The translations under genes and the position numbers were made by a program. From positions 558,001-622,000 of the forward strand of contig NZ_QGGZ01000002.1 of the NCBI RefSeq assembly GCF_003148825.1: DNA of 64,000 bases, given 5' to 3'. Source of the stretch: Streptomyces sp. CG 926 (GTDB taxonomy: Bacteria > Actinomycetota > Actinomycetes > Streptomycetales > Streptomycetaceae). The notes under the pieces were generated by a model. The model was given only the letters and a program-made list of their open reading frames with translations. It was not told where the DNA came from and did not search any database. Positions 42,930 to 51,257 of the stretch are shown here, piece by piece; position 1 is the first letter of the stretch, and each line of letters begins with the position of its first letter.

Positions 42930-43352
42930 ATGCCCAGTCGTCGCGTAGACCCAGTGACCATCGAAGTCGTCGAGCTCATCGGTGACGTCGTGGCCCGGTA
43001 CCACATGGAGTACGAGCACGCGGCCGCCAGCCACCAGCTCACCGGCGCCCAGGCCAAGGTGCTGAACATGCTCTCCCTGGAGCCGATGCCGATGCGGCGC
43101 ATCGCGCTGAAGCTGCGGTGCGAGCCCTCGAACGTGACCGGCATCGTCGACCGCCTGGAGACCCGCGGCCTGGTCGAGCGCCGCCCGGACCCGGCCGACC
43201 GGCGGGTGAAGCTGGCGGCCCCCACCGAGGAGGGCACGCTGACGGCGGAGCGGCTGCGCGAGTCGCTGGACTTCGCCCGCGAACCGCTGGCAGGCCTGTC
43301 CGTCGAGGAGCGGACGGTCCTACGGGACCTGCTCAGGCGCATGCTGGCCTGA
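42930..43352 (+). CDS. MarR-family transcriptional regulator
   Basis: A 140-residue MarR repressor. Winged helix with MPMRRIALKLRCEPSNVTGIVDRLETRGLV (given as landmark around residues 50-80) and RRPDPADRRVKL wing. No cysteine for oxidant sensing is conserved. TACGCT with six bases before the ATG gives leaderless translation. Divergent from the dehydrogenase and next to its operator. Confidence 0.9.
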   Translation: MPSRRVDPVTIEVVELIGDVVARYHMEYEHAAASHQLTGAQAKVLNMLSLEPMPMRRIALKLRCEPSNVTGIVDRLETRGLVERRPDPADRRVKLAAPTEEGTLTAERLRESLDFAREPLAGLSVEERTVLRDLLRRMLA

Positions 43353-43393
43353 CGGGGGGGGCGACCGCCCTCCGCGCAACCGGGAGCGTCCCG

Positions 43394-44110
43394 CTAGAAC
43401 CAGCCGCAGAAGATCCAGCAGTCCTTCGTCGGCGAGGGGGTCGGCGTCGGGGAGGGCGGGGGCGGGGCCTGGGTGCTCGTGGAAGCGCTCGGCGAGGGCT
43501 TCCCGGACGCGGTTCCCCGTACGGTCGACCCCGGGCCGGGAGTGCGCGAGGCCGGGCCCGATGTCTCGGGCGCGGGGGCGGACGTGGTCGGACCCGGCTG
43601 CGTGACGCTCCCGGAAGGCGCCGGGGCACCGGCCGTCTTCGTCCCCGCGGCGGTGGCCTTCGCCGTGACCTTCGCGGGCCCCTTCGGCGCACCGGCCGTC
43701 GGGGCGTCGGGCAGCGGGGCGGGCTGCTGCGGGCCGTCGTCGGTCAGCACCACGTTCGAGGCCCGGTCGGTGCGCTCCCCTTCGGTGGCCATACGGGCCA
43801 CCGCCATCGAGCCGCCGACCGCGACGAGCAGGCCGAGGGAGAGCGACAGCACGGTCCGACGACGGCGCCGGTGCGTGGCCCGGCGGCGGGCGCCGGGGCG
43901 CCGCTCGTTCGGCTCGGACAGCACGACGAGCGAGTCGGCGAAGACCTCGGCCAAGGCCGGCGGAGGTCCGGAATACGGCGTCTCGGCAACGGGCGCGACG
44001 GGCGGCGCGGCACCGGACGCGGCGGGTATCAGGTACTCGGCGGGGGTTCCGCATCCGGCGCACGCCAGTGCGCCGTTGAGGTGCCTCCGGCATGCGTGGC
44101 AGTAGTTCAT
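43394..44110 (-). CDS. Zinc-ribbon, single-pass membrane protein (SCO2400-like)
   Basis: A 238-residue protein. The N-terminal ribbon MNYCHACRRHLNGALACAGCG has four cysteines (CxxC...CxxC). After an Arg-rich stretch (RRPGARRRATHRRRRR) one transmembrane helix (VLSLSLGLLVAVGGSMAVA) leads to an extracytoplasmic Pro/Ser/Thr tail, ending DCWIFCGWF with a paired cysteine. This resembles what I recall as the SCO2400 family in Streptomyces. No function is known. GGAGG is not clear, and the start is set by the ribbon. Confidence 0.8.
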   Translation of the reverse strand: MNYCHACRRHLNGALACAGCGTPAEYLIPAASGAAPPVAPVAETPYSGPPPALAEVFADSLVVLSEPNERRPGARRRATHRRRRRTVLSLSLGLLVAVGGSMAVARMATEGERTDRASNVVLTDDGPQQPAPLPDAPTAGAPKGPAKVTAKATAAGTKTAGAPAPSGSVTQPGPTTSAPAPETSGPASRTPGPGSTVRGTASGKPSPSASTSTQAPPPPSPTPTPSPTKDCWIFCGWF

Positions 44111-44188
44111 GGCGCCCGCAGGCTACGTGGTCTGCGGCAACATCCGGATCCCGAGAACGTAAGGATCCTGTGTGGAATCGTTTCCGGC

Positions 44189-44767
44189 ATGACATCTTTC
44201 GGGCCAAGCGGATTCCAGTTGGTGCTGTTGCGGCGGATGGCCGACTTCCAGCCGGATCTCGCCGACGAGGCCCGCCGCAGACTGGGCGCCTCGCTCGCGG
44301 ACCAGCGGGAGGCGAACAAACGCTGGCAGGCGATGGTCCGATCACCCCGCTCCCGCGGGGCCCTCGCCCGTTACCGCTCGGTGCTCGGCCCGCCGGAGTC
44401 CGCCGAGCACCGCACGATCGGCGATCTGGAGTGCGAGGCCCTGCTGTGGCCGCTGCCGCTCTGGCCGGACCTGCGCTTCGAGGTGCTGGCCGCGCCGGAC
44501 GGGGCGGTGTGGAACGAGTGGCTGGTGCGGGCCCCGGGGGCGCGAGGGCCCGTACTGGAGTCGCCGGACGATCTGCGGCCCTGGTCGGCGACGGTGGACG
44601 AGGTGGCGCGGGCCTTCGCCCCGGTCCGGCCGATGGAGGGCACCGCGCCGACCCGGTGGCGGCTGGCCTTCGCCGCGGGCGGGCGGCCGTGCGTGGCGGA
44701 GTTCACCTACGGCCTGCTCCAGCGGTTCTCGCCGGAGCAGGCCCGCGAGGTCCGCCAGGTCCGCTAG
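44189..44767 (+). CDS. Hypothetical protein
   Basis: A 192-residue cytoplasmic protein without recognised domain. The region MADFQPDLADEARRRLGASLADQRE is helical, the centre contains DLECEALLWPLPLWPDLRFEVLA, and the end ARAFAPVRPMEGTAPTRWRLAFAA is Pro-rich. No ribosome site is strong. ATG at 44189 is chosen by frame and coding bias. It shares stop bases CTAG with the convergent lipase. Confidence 0.65.
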   Translation: MTSFGPSGFQLVLLRRMADFQPDLADEARRRLGASLADQREANKRWQAMVRSPRSRGALARYRSVLGPPESAEHRTIGDLECEALLWPLPLWPDLRFEVLAAPDGAVWNEWLVRAPGARGPVLESPDDLRPWSATVDEVARAFAPVRPMEGTAPTRWRLAFAAGGRPCVAEFTYGLLQRFSPEQAREVRQVR

Positions 44768-45522
44768 AGGGTGAGGAAGGCGCGGACTCCGGCCGAGGTG
44801 GTGTCGTCGCCGAGCAGGTCGTTGTGCTTCAGGCAGCCGACCGGCGTGTTGGCGGCTCCGGTCAGCGGGACGCTGTCGTCGGGGTTGACGATCTCGTCGC
44901 AGTTCGACCAGAAGGTCGCGTACTTCACCGCGCCCGGGGTCTCGTCCCCGCTGTTCAGGTTCTTCACCACGTACGACCCGGGGGTCATGTCCCGGCACGC
45001 CTGGTCCCACAGCGCGCAGGCCCAGGCGGTGGAGGTGCCGCGGTTGGGGCCGGCGAGCGAGACCCAGTGGTCCACGACGTTCGCGCCGCCGCCGAACTTC
45101 ACGTACCAGCGGCTGACCAGCGAGCCGAAGGAGTGCGAGACGACGTCCACCTCGGCGGCGCCGGTCTCCCGGCGGACCTGGTCGACGTAGGCGGCGAGCC
45201 GCCCGGCGAGGACCTCGTTGACGGACTGATGGGTGTCGTAGCCGAAGGAGAAGAGCTCCGCGTCGGTGTACCCGGCGGCGCGCAGGTCCGCGCGCAGGGC
45301 TCCCCACACTCCCGGATCGGCGTTGTAGCCGTGCACGAGGACCACCGGGTTGTGAGGGGCGACCCCGACGGAGGGGGCCCCGACGGAGGCCCGGGCCGGG
45401 GAGGCCGTCGGCAGCGCGAGGCACAGCGTCAGGAGCGCCAGGAGGGCCGGCAGGAGCACCGGCAGGGTCAGGAGCGCCGGGGCGGGCGGAAGCGCCCGCA
45501 ATCTCTGTCGGGCCGTCAGCAT
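44764..45522 (-). CDS. Secreted lipase/esterase, alpha/beta hydrolase
   Basis: A 252-residue exported lipase. The signal peptide (LPVLLPALLALLTLCLALPTASPARA) precedes VVLVHGYNADPGVW, the oxyanion loop, and the nucleophile motif VVSHSFGSLVSRWYV. This is GxSxG with Ser in the first position, as in Streptomyces class 2 lipases. Catalytic His and Asp are likely in LKHNDLL and NPDDSVP. AAGGGGACC lies before the ATG. Acts outside the cell on acyl esters. Confidence 0.88.
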   Translation of the reverse strand: MLTARQRLRALPPAPALLTLPVLLPALLALLTLCLALPTASPARASVGAPSVGVAPHNPVVLVHGYNADPGVWGALRADLRAAGYTDAELFSFGYDTHQSVNEVLAGRLAAYVDQVRRETGAAEVDVVSHSFGSLVSRWYVKFGGGANVVDHWVSLAGPNRGTSTAWACALWDQACRDMTPGSYVVKNLNSGDETPGAVKYATFWSNCDEIVNPDDSVPLTGAANTPVGCLKHNDLLGDDTTSAGVRAFLTL

Positions 45523-45734
45523 CAGGTCCCCTTTACCTTGTTACGCGTGAGTAGCGCGTGCGGTGCGGGCATGGTGCTGCCTGTCGGTACAGAAATCCAC
45601 CCCCATGCAGCCGTGCCGCACCCCCCGGCCGGAGCATCTCAACGGGGCATGAGACCGAATTGCCCGCGATGATATGAAAAGTGACCGACATTTCCGTCGG
45701 TCCTCTTGCGTCAGCGCTCTCGGGAGGATCTGCC

Positions 45735-46772
45735 GTGACCGTCAGTCTTGAGCAGTTGCGCCGCTGCCACGTCGCCGTCGACCTGGGGGCGGCAAGGACC
45801 CGTGTGTACGTCAAGGGAGCCGGCCTCGTGGTCGACGAACCCAGCGTCGCCGCGGTCAACACGCGCACCGGCGCACTCATCGCCGTCGGCTCCTTCGCCG
45901 AGCGGATGACCGGCCGCACGCCCGACTACATCCGGGTGGTCCGCCCCGTCTCCGGCGGCACCGTCGTCGACATCGAGATGGCCCAGCGGATGCTGCGTCA
46001 CCTCCTCGGCGAGAAGCTGCGGCGCGCCCTGCGGCGCAAGCCGCGACTGCGGGCCGCCGCCTGCACCCCGCACGACGCGGACCCGCTCGCCCAGCGGGCC
46101 ACCGTGGAGACCCTCGTCGGACTCGGCGCCCGGCGTGTCGAACTGGTCGACACCCTGATCGCGGCGGCCGTCGGCTGCGGACTCCCCGTGGAGCAGCCGA
46201 CCGCGACAATGATCATGGTGTGCGGGGCCGCGGCCACCCAGGTGGCCGTCCTCTCCCTCGGCTCCATCGTCACCGCCCAGCGGATCCCCGTCGGCGGCGA
46301 GGCCATCGACCACGCGGTCGTCCAGCACCTGCGCCACGCGCACGAGCTGATGCTGCCCAGCCAGGCCGTCCGGCCGCTGCAACTGGCCCTCCACGGCAAC
46401 GGCCTCACCGTCGGCGGCCCCGCCTCCACCCTGATCCACGGCCGCGACGTGGCCACCGGCCTCGCCCGCTCCGTGCAGGTCGACACCGCCGCGGTCCGGG
46501 ACGCCATCTACACCCCGCTGACCGCCGTGCTCGACGGCATCGGCAAGGTGCTGCGGGACTGCCCGCCGGACCTGGTCGCCGACCTGACGGACCGGGGGAT
46601 CATGATGGTGGGCGGCAGCGCCCTGCTGCCGGGCCTGGACCAGATGCTGCGGGACGCCACCGGAATGCCCGTCGCCATCGCGGAACGGCCGGACGTGTGC
46701 GCCGTACTCGGTCTCGGCGCGATGCTCGAAGGGAAGATCGCCCCCATGGTCCTCAACCCACTGGCCGAATGA
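45735..46772 (+). CDS. mbl: MreB-like protein Mbl
   Basis: A 345-residue actin-like protein of the rod-shape MreB/Mbl group. Phosphate 1 motif VAVDLGAARTRVYVKG, connect 1 VVDIEMAQRMLRHLL, and the GGSALLPGLDQ phosphate-binding loop are clear. In Streptomyces coelicolor Mbl works with MreB in spore wall synthesis and here it is likely the same protein. GGGAGGA precedes the GTG 45735. Its stop overlaps the ATG of the next gene (ATGA), tying it to the GAF kinase. Confidence 0.9.
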   Translation: MTVSLEQLRRCHVAVDLGAARTRVYVKGAGLVVDEPSVAAVNTRTGALIAVGSFAERMTGRTPDYIRVVRPVSGGTVVDIEMAQRMLRHLLGEKLRRALRRKPRLRAAACTPHDADPLAQRATVETLVGLGARRVELVDTLIAAAVGCGLPVEQPTATMIMVCGAAATQVAVLSLGSIVTAQRIPVGGEAIDHAVVQHLRHAHELMLPSQAVRPLQLALHGNGLTVGGPASTLIHGRDVATGLARSVQVDTAAVRDAIYTPLTAVLDGIGKVLRDCPPDLVADLTDRGIMMVGGSALLPGLDQMLRDATGMPVAIAERPDVCAVLGLGAMLEGKIAPMVLNPLAE

Positions 46773-48334
46773 CGGGCCCAGGGCAGGCGCCCGACGAGGC
46801 GGCGGCAAGCCTTCCGGTGCTGCTGGAAGCCGTCCTCGACGTCGGGTCCGAGCTGGAACTGCACACCACGCTCCAGCACATCGTGGACTCGGCGGCCGAG
46901 CTGTGCGCGGCCAGGTACGGAGCGCTCGGGGTCGTCGACCCCGAGCGCGTCCTGCTGACCAAGCTGTTCACGGCAGGGCTCACCGAGCAGGAACGGGCCT
47001 CGATCCCGCACCTGCCGGACGCGCGCGCGGGCGTACTCGGAGCCCTCGTCAGCGATCCGCACCCGCTGCTCCTGGACGACGTCACCCAGGACCCGCGGGC
47101 CGCCGGCTTCCCGCCGGGCCACCCGCCCATGCACAGCCTGCTCGGTGTGCCGATCCGGGTGCACACGGAGGTCTTCGGCAACCTCTACCTCACCGAGAAG
47201 CGGGGCGGCGGCCCCTTCACGGACGAGGACCTCGCCCTGCTGCGCGTCCTGGCCTCGCAGGCGGGCATAGCGATCGGCAACGCCCGGCTCTACGAGACCG
47301 CGCGCCGCCGGGAGCGCTGGATCGACGGCGCCGCCGCCGTGACCACGGCCCTGCTCGCCGGACGACCGGCGGCGGACGCCCTGATGTGCGTGGCCGAACG
47401 GGCGCGGCTGCTGGCGGACGCCGCGGCAGGAGTGGTGCTCCAGCCCACCCCCGAAGGCGGCATGGAGATCGTGGCCGCCTCCACGCAGGGCGACCCCGGT
47501 GACCTGGTGGGGACGGCGATCGCCCCCGGTTCGCCGGTGCTGGTCCAACTCCTCGGCGGTGAACCCGTCTTCATCGACGACTCGGCGACGGATCCCCGGA
47601 TGACCACGCACGTACGGGAGCGGTTCGGGCCGTCCATGATGCTTCCGCTGCAGAGCGGCGGCCAGCTGATCGGCACCCTGGCCCTGCCCCGCGACCGGGG
47701 CGGCCCCGCCTACGACGCGGTGGACCGACTGCTCGCCTCGCAGTTCGCCTCCCAGGCCGCGCTGGCCCTCGTCCTGGCGGACGCCCAGCACGACCGGGAG
47801 CAACTGGCCGTCTACGAGGACCGCGACCGGATCGCGCGGGACCTGCACGACCTGGTGGTCCAGCGGCTCTTCGCCACCGAGATGATGCTGGAGAGCACCC
47901 GGCGGCGGGCCGCGAACGCCCCGTCGGGGGACACCGTGGGCGACGAGCTCAGCCGGGCCGTCGACGAGCTGGACTCCACCATCCAGGAGGTCCGGACGGC
48001 CATCTTCGCCCTCCAACAGCCGCCGACCGACGCCCCGACGACCTTCCGGGGGCGGGTGCTGCGCGAGACGGGCGGGGCGGCGGCCGTGCTCGGCTTCCAG
48101 CCGTCGGTGCACTTCGCGGGCGCGGTGGACGCCCTGCTGCCGGATCCGGTGTCGGTCGCCCTGCTCGGCGCCCTGCGCGGCGCCCTGGCGGCGGCGCACC
48201 GGCGCGGCGAGATCACCTTCATCGACGTACAGGTGGACGCGAGCCCGTCCCGGGTCCGCCTGACGGTGGCGGACGACGGCCGTACGGAGTCGGGCGCGCG
48301 GGGCACGACGACCACGTGGGAGTCGGCGCTGTGA
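46769..48334 (+). CDS. Degenerate GAF sensor histidine kinase coupled to mbl
   Basis: A 521-residue protein with two GAF domains (about 20-175 and 195-340), then a HisKA_3 dimerisation domain whose phospho-acceptor is His360 in IARDLHDLVVQRLF. The ATPase domain begins but ends abruptly after the DDG box (502-504). The N box Asn is missing (RGALAAAHRR in place of the usual ALSNVARHA) and the G2 and lid regions are absent. Such a DevS-like protein can probably not phosphorylate itself. No response regulator is adjacent. Its start overlaps the mbl stop. Confidence 0.88.
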   Translation: MTGPGQAPDEAAASLPVLLEAVLDVGSELELHTTLQHIVDSAAELCAARYGALGVVDPERVLLTKLFTAGLTEQERASIPHLPDARAGVLGALVSDPHPLLLDDVTQDPRAAGFPPGHPPMHSLLGVPIRVHTEVFGNLYLTEKRGGGPFTDEDLALLRVLASQAGIAIGNARLYETARRRERWIDGAAAVTTALLAGRPAADALMCVAERARLLADAAAGVVLQPTPEGGMEIVAASTQGDPGDLVGTAIAPGSPVLVQLLGGEPVFIDDSATDPRMTTHVRERFGPSMMLPLQSGGQLIGTLALPRDRGGPAYDAVDRLLASQFASQAALALVLADAQHDREQLAVYEDRDRIARDLHDLVVQRLFATEMMLESTRRRAANAPSGDTVGDELSRAVDELDSTIQEVRTAIFALQQPPTDAPTTFRGRVLRETGGAAAVLGFQPSVHFAGAVDALLPDPVSVALLGALRGALAAAHRRGEITFIDVQVDASPSRVRLTVADDGRTESGARGTTTTWESAL

Positions 48335-48341
48335 CGGCCGG

Positions 48342-48366
48342 CGGTCGGCGGGCTCCGGACCGACCG
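48342..48366 (+). terminator. Candidate terminator after the mbl operon
   Basis: A 7-bp stem CGGTCGG/CCGACCG with an 11-nt loop lies just after the kinase stop, flanked by weaker GTGAC/GTCAC pairing. Confidence 0.45.
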
Positions 48367-48393
48367 GTCACGGCGGTCACGGACCTCCGGAGC

Positions 48394-48436
48394 TGACCTC
48401 GGGACCTCGGGACCTCTCGACCTCTCGACCTCTCGG
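48394..48436. repeat. Short tandem GACCTC repeats
   Basis: About five copies of (G/C)GACCTC-type 8-9 bp units in the gap before the acetyltransferase. No gene. Confidence 0.6.
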
Positions 48437-48477
48437 CGTCTGGATCGCTGCTCCGCGGACCGTGCTTCCATGATCGG

Positions 48478-49023
48478 ATGAACGAAGAGAGTGCTCCCGC
48501 AACCGGCGGACCCGTGGTCGGGCTCGTCCGGCGTCGGACGGACGCCGACCTCGCCACGTGCGTCCAGGTGCTCGCCGAGGTCCACGAGCGGAACGGCTAC
48601 CCGGTGGACTGGCCGGCCGACCCGCGTGGCTGGCTGTCCGCGCCGGCGCTGCTCGCGGCCTGGGTGGCGGAGCTGGACGGGCGGATCGTCGGCCACATCG
48701 GCCTGTCCCGCGGTGCGGCGGACGACGCGGCGCCCGTGCTGTGGAACGGCCGCGAGGGCACGAACCGTGCGCCGGCCGCCGTGATCGGCCGGCTGTTCGT
48801 CGCTCCGGCGGCCCGGGGCCACGGGATCGGTGCGCTCCTGATGGCCCGGGCGACGCGGGAGGCGCGGGAGCGCGATCTGCACCCCGTGCTCGACGTGGTG
48901 GCCTCCGACACCTCGGCGGTGGCCCTCTACGAGCGTCTGGGCTGGGAGTTGTTGGCCACGGTCGAGCAGCGGTGGAGCCCGCAGCGGACGGTGACCGTGC
49001 ACTGCTACGCGGCCACCGGGTGA
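48478..49023 (+). CDS. GNAT-family N-acetyltransferase
   Basis: A 181-residue acetyltransferase. The acetyl-CoA loop is IGRLFVAPAARGHGIGALLM (motif A R-G-x-G-x-G-A form), with ALYERLGWELLA in motif B. Substrate unknown. The N-terminal 35 residues are unlike motif A and may bind substrate. Start at ATG 48478 has TTCCAT six bases upstream and no Shine-Dalgarno. Confidence 0.88.
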   Translation: MNEESAPATGGPVVGLVRRRTDADLATCVQVLAEVHERNGYPVDWPADPRGWLSAPALLAAWVAELDGRIVGHIGLSRGAADDAAPVLWNGREGTNRAPAAVIGRLFVAPAARGHGIGALLMARATREARERDLHPVLDVVASDTSAVALYERLGWELLATVEQRWSPQRTVTVHCYAATG

Positions 49024-49051
49024 CCTGGCACCACGTCGACGGCAGGACCTG

Positions 49052-49213
49052 GGCCGTCTCTTTCGGATCGTGGCGGCCGAGCCCGCGGCGTCCGGTGCCG
49101 TGCCCGGCAAGGCGGAGGGGCGCCCGTGTACCGGACGTACCCGGTCGCCCCGACAACCCGGCCGGGTGCGGTGCCGGGCGTCGCGGGCCCGGCAAGATCC
49201 GAAAGAGACGGCC
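49052..49213. repeat. 162-nt imperfect palindrome between convergent genes
   Basis: The outer 18 bp are exact inverted repeats: GGCCGTCTCTTTCGGATC (49052-49069) and its complement at 49196-49213. Inside, arms keep pairing, e.g. GCCCGCGGCGTCCGG (around 49081) against GCCCGCGACGCCCGG on the other strand, with one 4-nt indel. The end touches the Lrp stop codon. It may be a large bidirectional terminator or a small inverted-repeat mobile element. Confidence 0.75.
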
Positions 49214-49653
49214 TAGTACTGGCCCGGCCGGGTGGCCGCGCGCAGCGCGATCCGGGTGTTGGACTGGGCCACCCCCGCCTCCCGTTTCATCCGGCGGAGC
49301 AGCCCGTCGAGGGCGGCGGGGTCGGCGGCCCGGGCGCGTACGAGGTAGTCGTGCTCGCCGGTCACGTGCACGACCTCGGTGATCCCGGAGAGCTTGGCGA
49401 CCTGCCGCTCGAACTCCTCGTTGGTGGTGTCCTGGCGCAGGGTGACGTCGATGAACACGACGAGCCCACCGGCGGTGTCGGCCGCCGGGTCCACGATCGT
49501 GGTGAACCCGCGGATCACCCCTTCGCGGCGCATCCGTCGGACCCGGTCGGCGGTGGCGTTGGCGCTGAGGCCCACGCGGACGCCCAGGTCCCGGTACGAG
49601 ATCCGCGCATCCTGCTGCAGGATGCCGAGGATTTCCCTGTCGAGGCGGTCCAT
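49213..49653 (-). CDS. Lrp/AsnC-family regulator
   Basis: A 146-residue feast/famine regulator. The HTH reads DREILGILQQDARISYRDLG then VRVGLSANATADRVRRMRREGVI, and the RAM ligand domain follows (GLVVFIDVTLRQDTT, VVHVTGEHDYLVRARAADP). GAGAAT six bases before the ATG gives leaderless translation. Divergent from the LysE-type exporter, which Lrp proteins commonly control. Confidence 0.93.
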   Translation of the reverse strand: MDRLDREILGILQQDARISYRDLGVRVGLSANATADRVRRMRREGVIRGFTTIVDPAADTAGGLVVFIDVTLRQDTTNEEFERQVAKLSGITEVVHVTGEHDYLVRARAADPAALDGLLRRMKREAGVAQSNTRIALRAATRPGQY

Positions 49654-49722
49654 ACCGCGATTCTCGCAGCCGGGGCCGGTATACGCGCTCGTCCCCCGCC
49701 GGCCGGGCCCGACGCTCGCCCC

Positions 49723-50547
49723 ATGAACGAACTGATGACACCGACGCTGGCGGGCGCGGCCGCGGGCCTCGGCGTGGCGATGCCCATGGGGGCGATGAGC
49801 GTCCTGCTGCTCCAAGAGGCGATGCGCGACCGCCGTACGGCCGTGGCCGCGGCCGCGGGAATCGCGGCGGTCGACCTCGGCTACGCGGCCCTCGCCACCG
49901 CCCTGGGGCCCTGGGTGGCCTCCCACATCTCCCCGGTCGAGGCCTGGGTCCGGCTGGCCTCGGCGGTGATCCTGCTGGTCATCGCGGCACACGGCCTCTA
50001 CGGTTCCTCCCCCACCAGCTCCCCGACCCCGGCCCCGGCCGCCGGACCCACCTCGGACTCCGCGCCCGCCTCGGCCATCGCCCCCGCTTCGGCGTCCGCT
50101 CCGGTGTCAGACCCGCCCTCGGCCTCGGCCCCGGTCGGCGGACCGAACTCCGACACCAGCCCCGCCTCCGACACTGCGCCCGCCTCCGCCCCCGCCCCGG
50201 CGTCCGCCTCGGCTCCGGCGTCCGACTCCGCCTCGCCCGCGGGTCGGCCGGCCAAGGCCTTCGTGCGGTACGTCGGCCTCACCGCCCTCAACCCCACCAC
50301 CGCCCTCTACTTCGCCGCGCTCACCACCGCACAGGGCGCCGCCCTCGGCACCGGATCGGCCGGCGCCGCCTTCCTCCTCGGCGTGGGCGCCGCCTCCCTC
50401 CTGTGGCAGCAGGCCCTCGTGACGCTCGGCTCCCTCGCCGGCACCCGCGTCCCGGCCGGTGCCCGCGTCTGGACCTTCCGCCTCGGCTACGGCCTGGTCG
50501 CCGCCTACGCCCTCAAGATCGCCTTCCCCCTGCCGACCCTCGGGTGA
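49723..50547 (+). CDS. LysE-family exporter with a long disordered insert
   Basis: A 274-residue membrane exporter. N-terminal helices match LysE (AAAGLGVAMPMGAMSVLLLQEA and ALATALGPWVASHIS), as does the C-terminal half (YVGLTALNPTTALYFAAL...). Between helices 3 and 4 (residues 95-173) lies a 79-residue Ser/Pro/Ala-only insert absent from usual LysE/RhtB proteins (about 205 aa). Divergent from the Lrp gene, suggesting amino acid efflux under its control. GACGCT with six bases before the ATG: leaderless. Confidence 0.85.
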   Translation: MNELMTPTLAGAAAGLGVAMPMGAMSVLLLQEAMRDRRTAVAAAAGIAAVDLGYAALATALGPWVASHISPVEAWVRLASAVILLVIAAHGLYGSSPTSSPTPAPAAGPTSDSAPASAIAPASASAPVSDPPSASAPVGGPNSDTSPASDTAPASAPAPASASAPASDSASPAGRPAKAFVRYVGLTALNPTTALYFAALTTAQGAALGTGSAGAAFLLGVGAASLLWQQALVTLGSLAGTRVPAGARVWTFRLGYGLVAAYALKIAFPLPTLG

Positions 50548-50635
50548 GGCACCGGGGAGGGGTCAGGGACGGCTCGGGGTGATCTCGGGGTGCTACCGGA
50601 TCCGGTGCGACACCCCCGGCCGAAATGATCAGTAC

Positions 50636-51253
50636 ATGACGAATCAGCCGCCGAGCCACCGCCGCGCGACCCTCACCCGGGCCGCGCTGATCTCCGCCCC
50701 CCTGTGCATGCTCGTCTACGGGGCCGTCCGGCTCGGCGACCCCGACCACGGGCCGGGCCTCGCCTGGACCACGGGCCACCTCTTCCTGCTGGCCGGGGTG
50801 CTGCAGTTCGCCCTGATCCTCCCCGCGCTGCACCGGATGACCGGGCCCGCCCGCGGTGCGGCCCGCCTCGGGGCCGGGGCCGCCACCCTGCTCGGGCTGG
50901 CCGGCACGCTGGCGGTCGCCGCCCAGGCCACCATCGACCTCGTCGTCGGCTTCCGCTCCGCCGACCGACCGGAGATGACACGGCTCTTCGAAGAGATCCA
51001 GAGCCACCCCGGGGTGCTCCCCGCCGTCTACACCGTCGGCCCGACGCTCTTCTACGTCGGCCTCCTCTGGCTCCTGGTCCACCTCGCCGTCCAGCGCCGC
51101 GTCAGCCCCTGGCGGCCCGTCATGGTGGTGCTGGGCACGGCCACCTCCGCCGTCAGCCTCGACCTGCTGCCGCTCGGCGCCCTCTTCTTCACCGCGGCCC
51201 TCCTCCCCCGCGCCCTCCCCCTGACCGCCCCGCGGGCGCAGCGCCTAGGGTGA
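50636..51253 (+). CDS. Hypothetical four- to six-helix membrane protein
   Basis: A 205-residue membrane protein with helices such as LTRAALISAPLCMLVYGAV, GHLFLLAGVLQFALILPAL, LGAGAATLLGLAGTLAVAA, TLFYVGLLWLLVHLAV and VVLGTATSAVSLDLLPLGAL. I recognise no family. AATGAT six bases before ATG indicates a leaderless mRNA. Followed closely by the carboxyltransferase gene. Confidence 0.7.
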   Translation: MTNQPPSHRRATLTRAALISAPLCMLVYGAVRLGDPDHGPGLAWTTGHLFLLAGVLQFALILPALHRMTGPARGAARLGAGAATLLGLAGTLAVAAQATIDLVVGFRSADRPEMTRLFEEIQSHPGVLPAVYTVGPTLFYVGLLWLLVHLAVQRRVSPWRPVMVVLGTATSAVSLDLLPLGALFFTAALLPRALPLTAPRAQRLG

Positions 51254-51257
51254 GCGC

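Noticed and set aside
45681..45735. Longer N-terminus for mbl
   Set aside because: No ribosome site. GGGAGGA lies just before GTG 45735, and the actin fold begins soon after.
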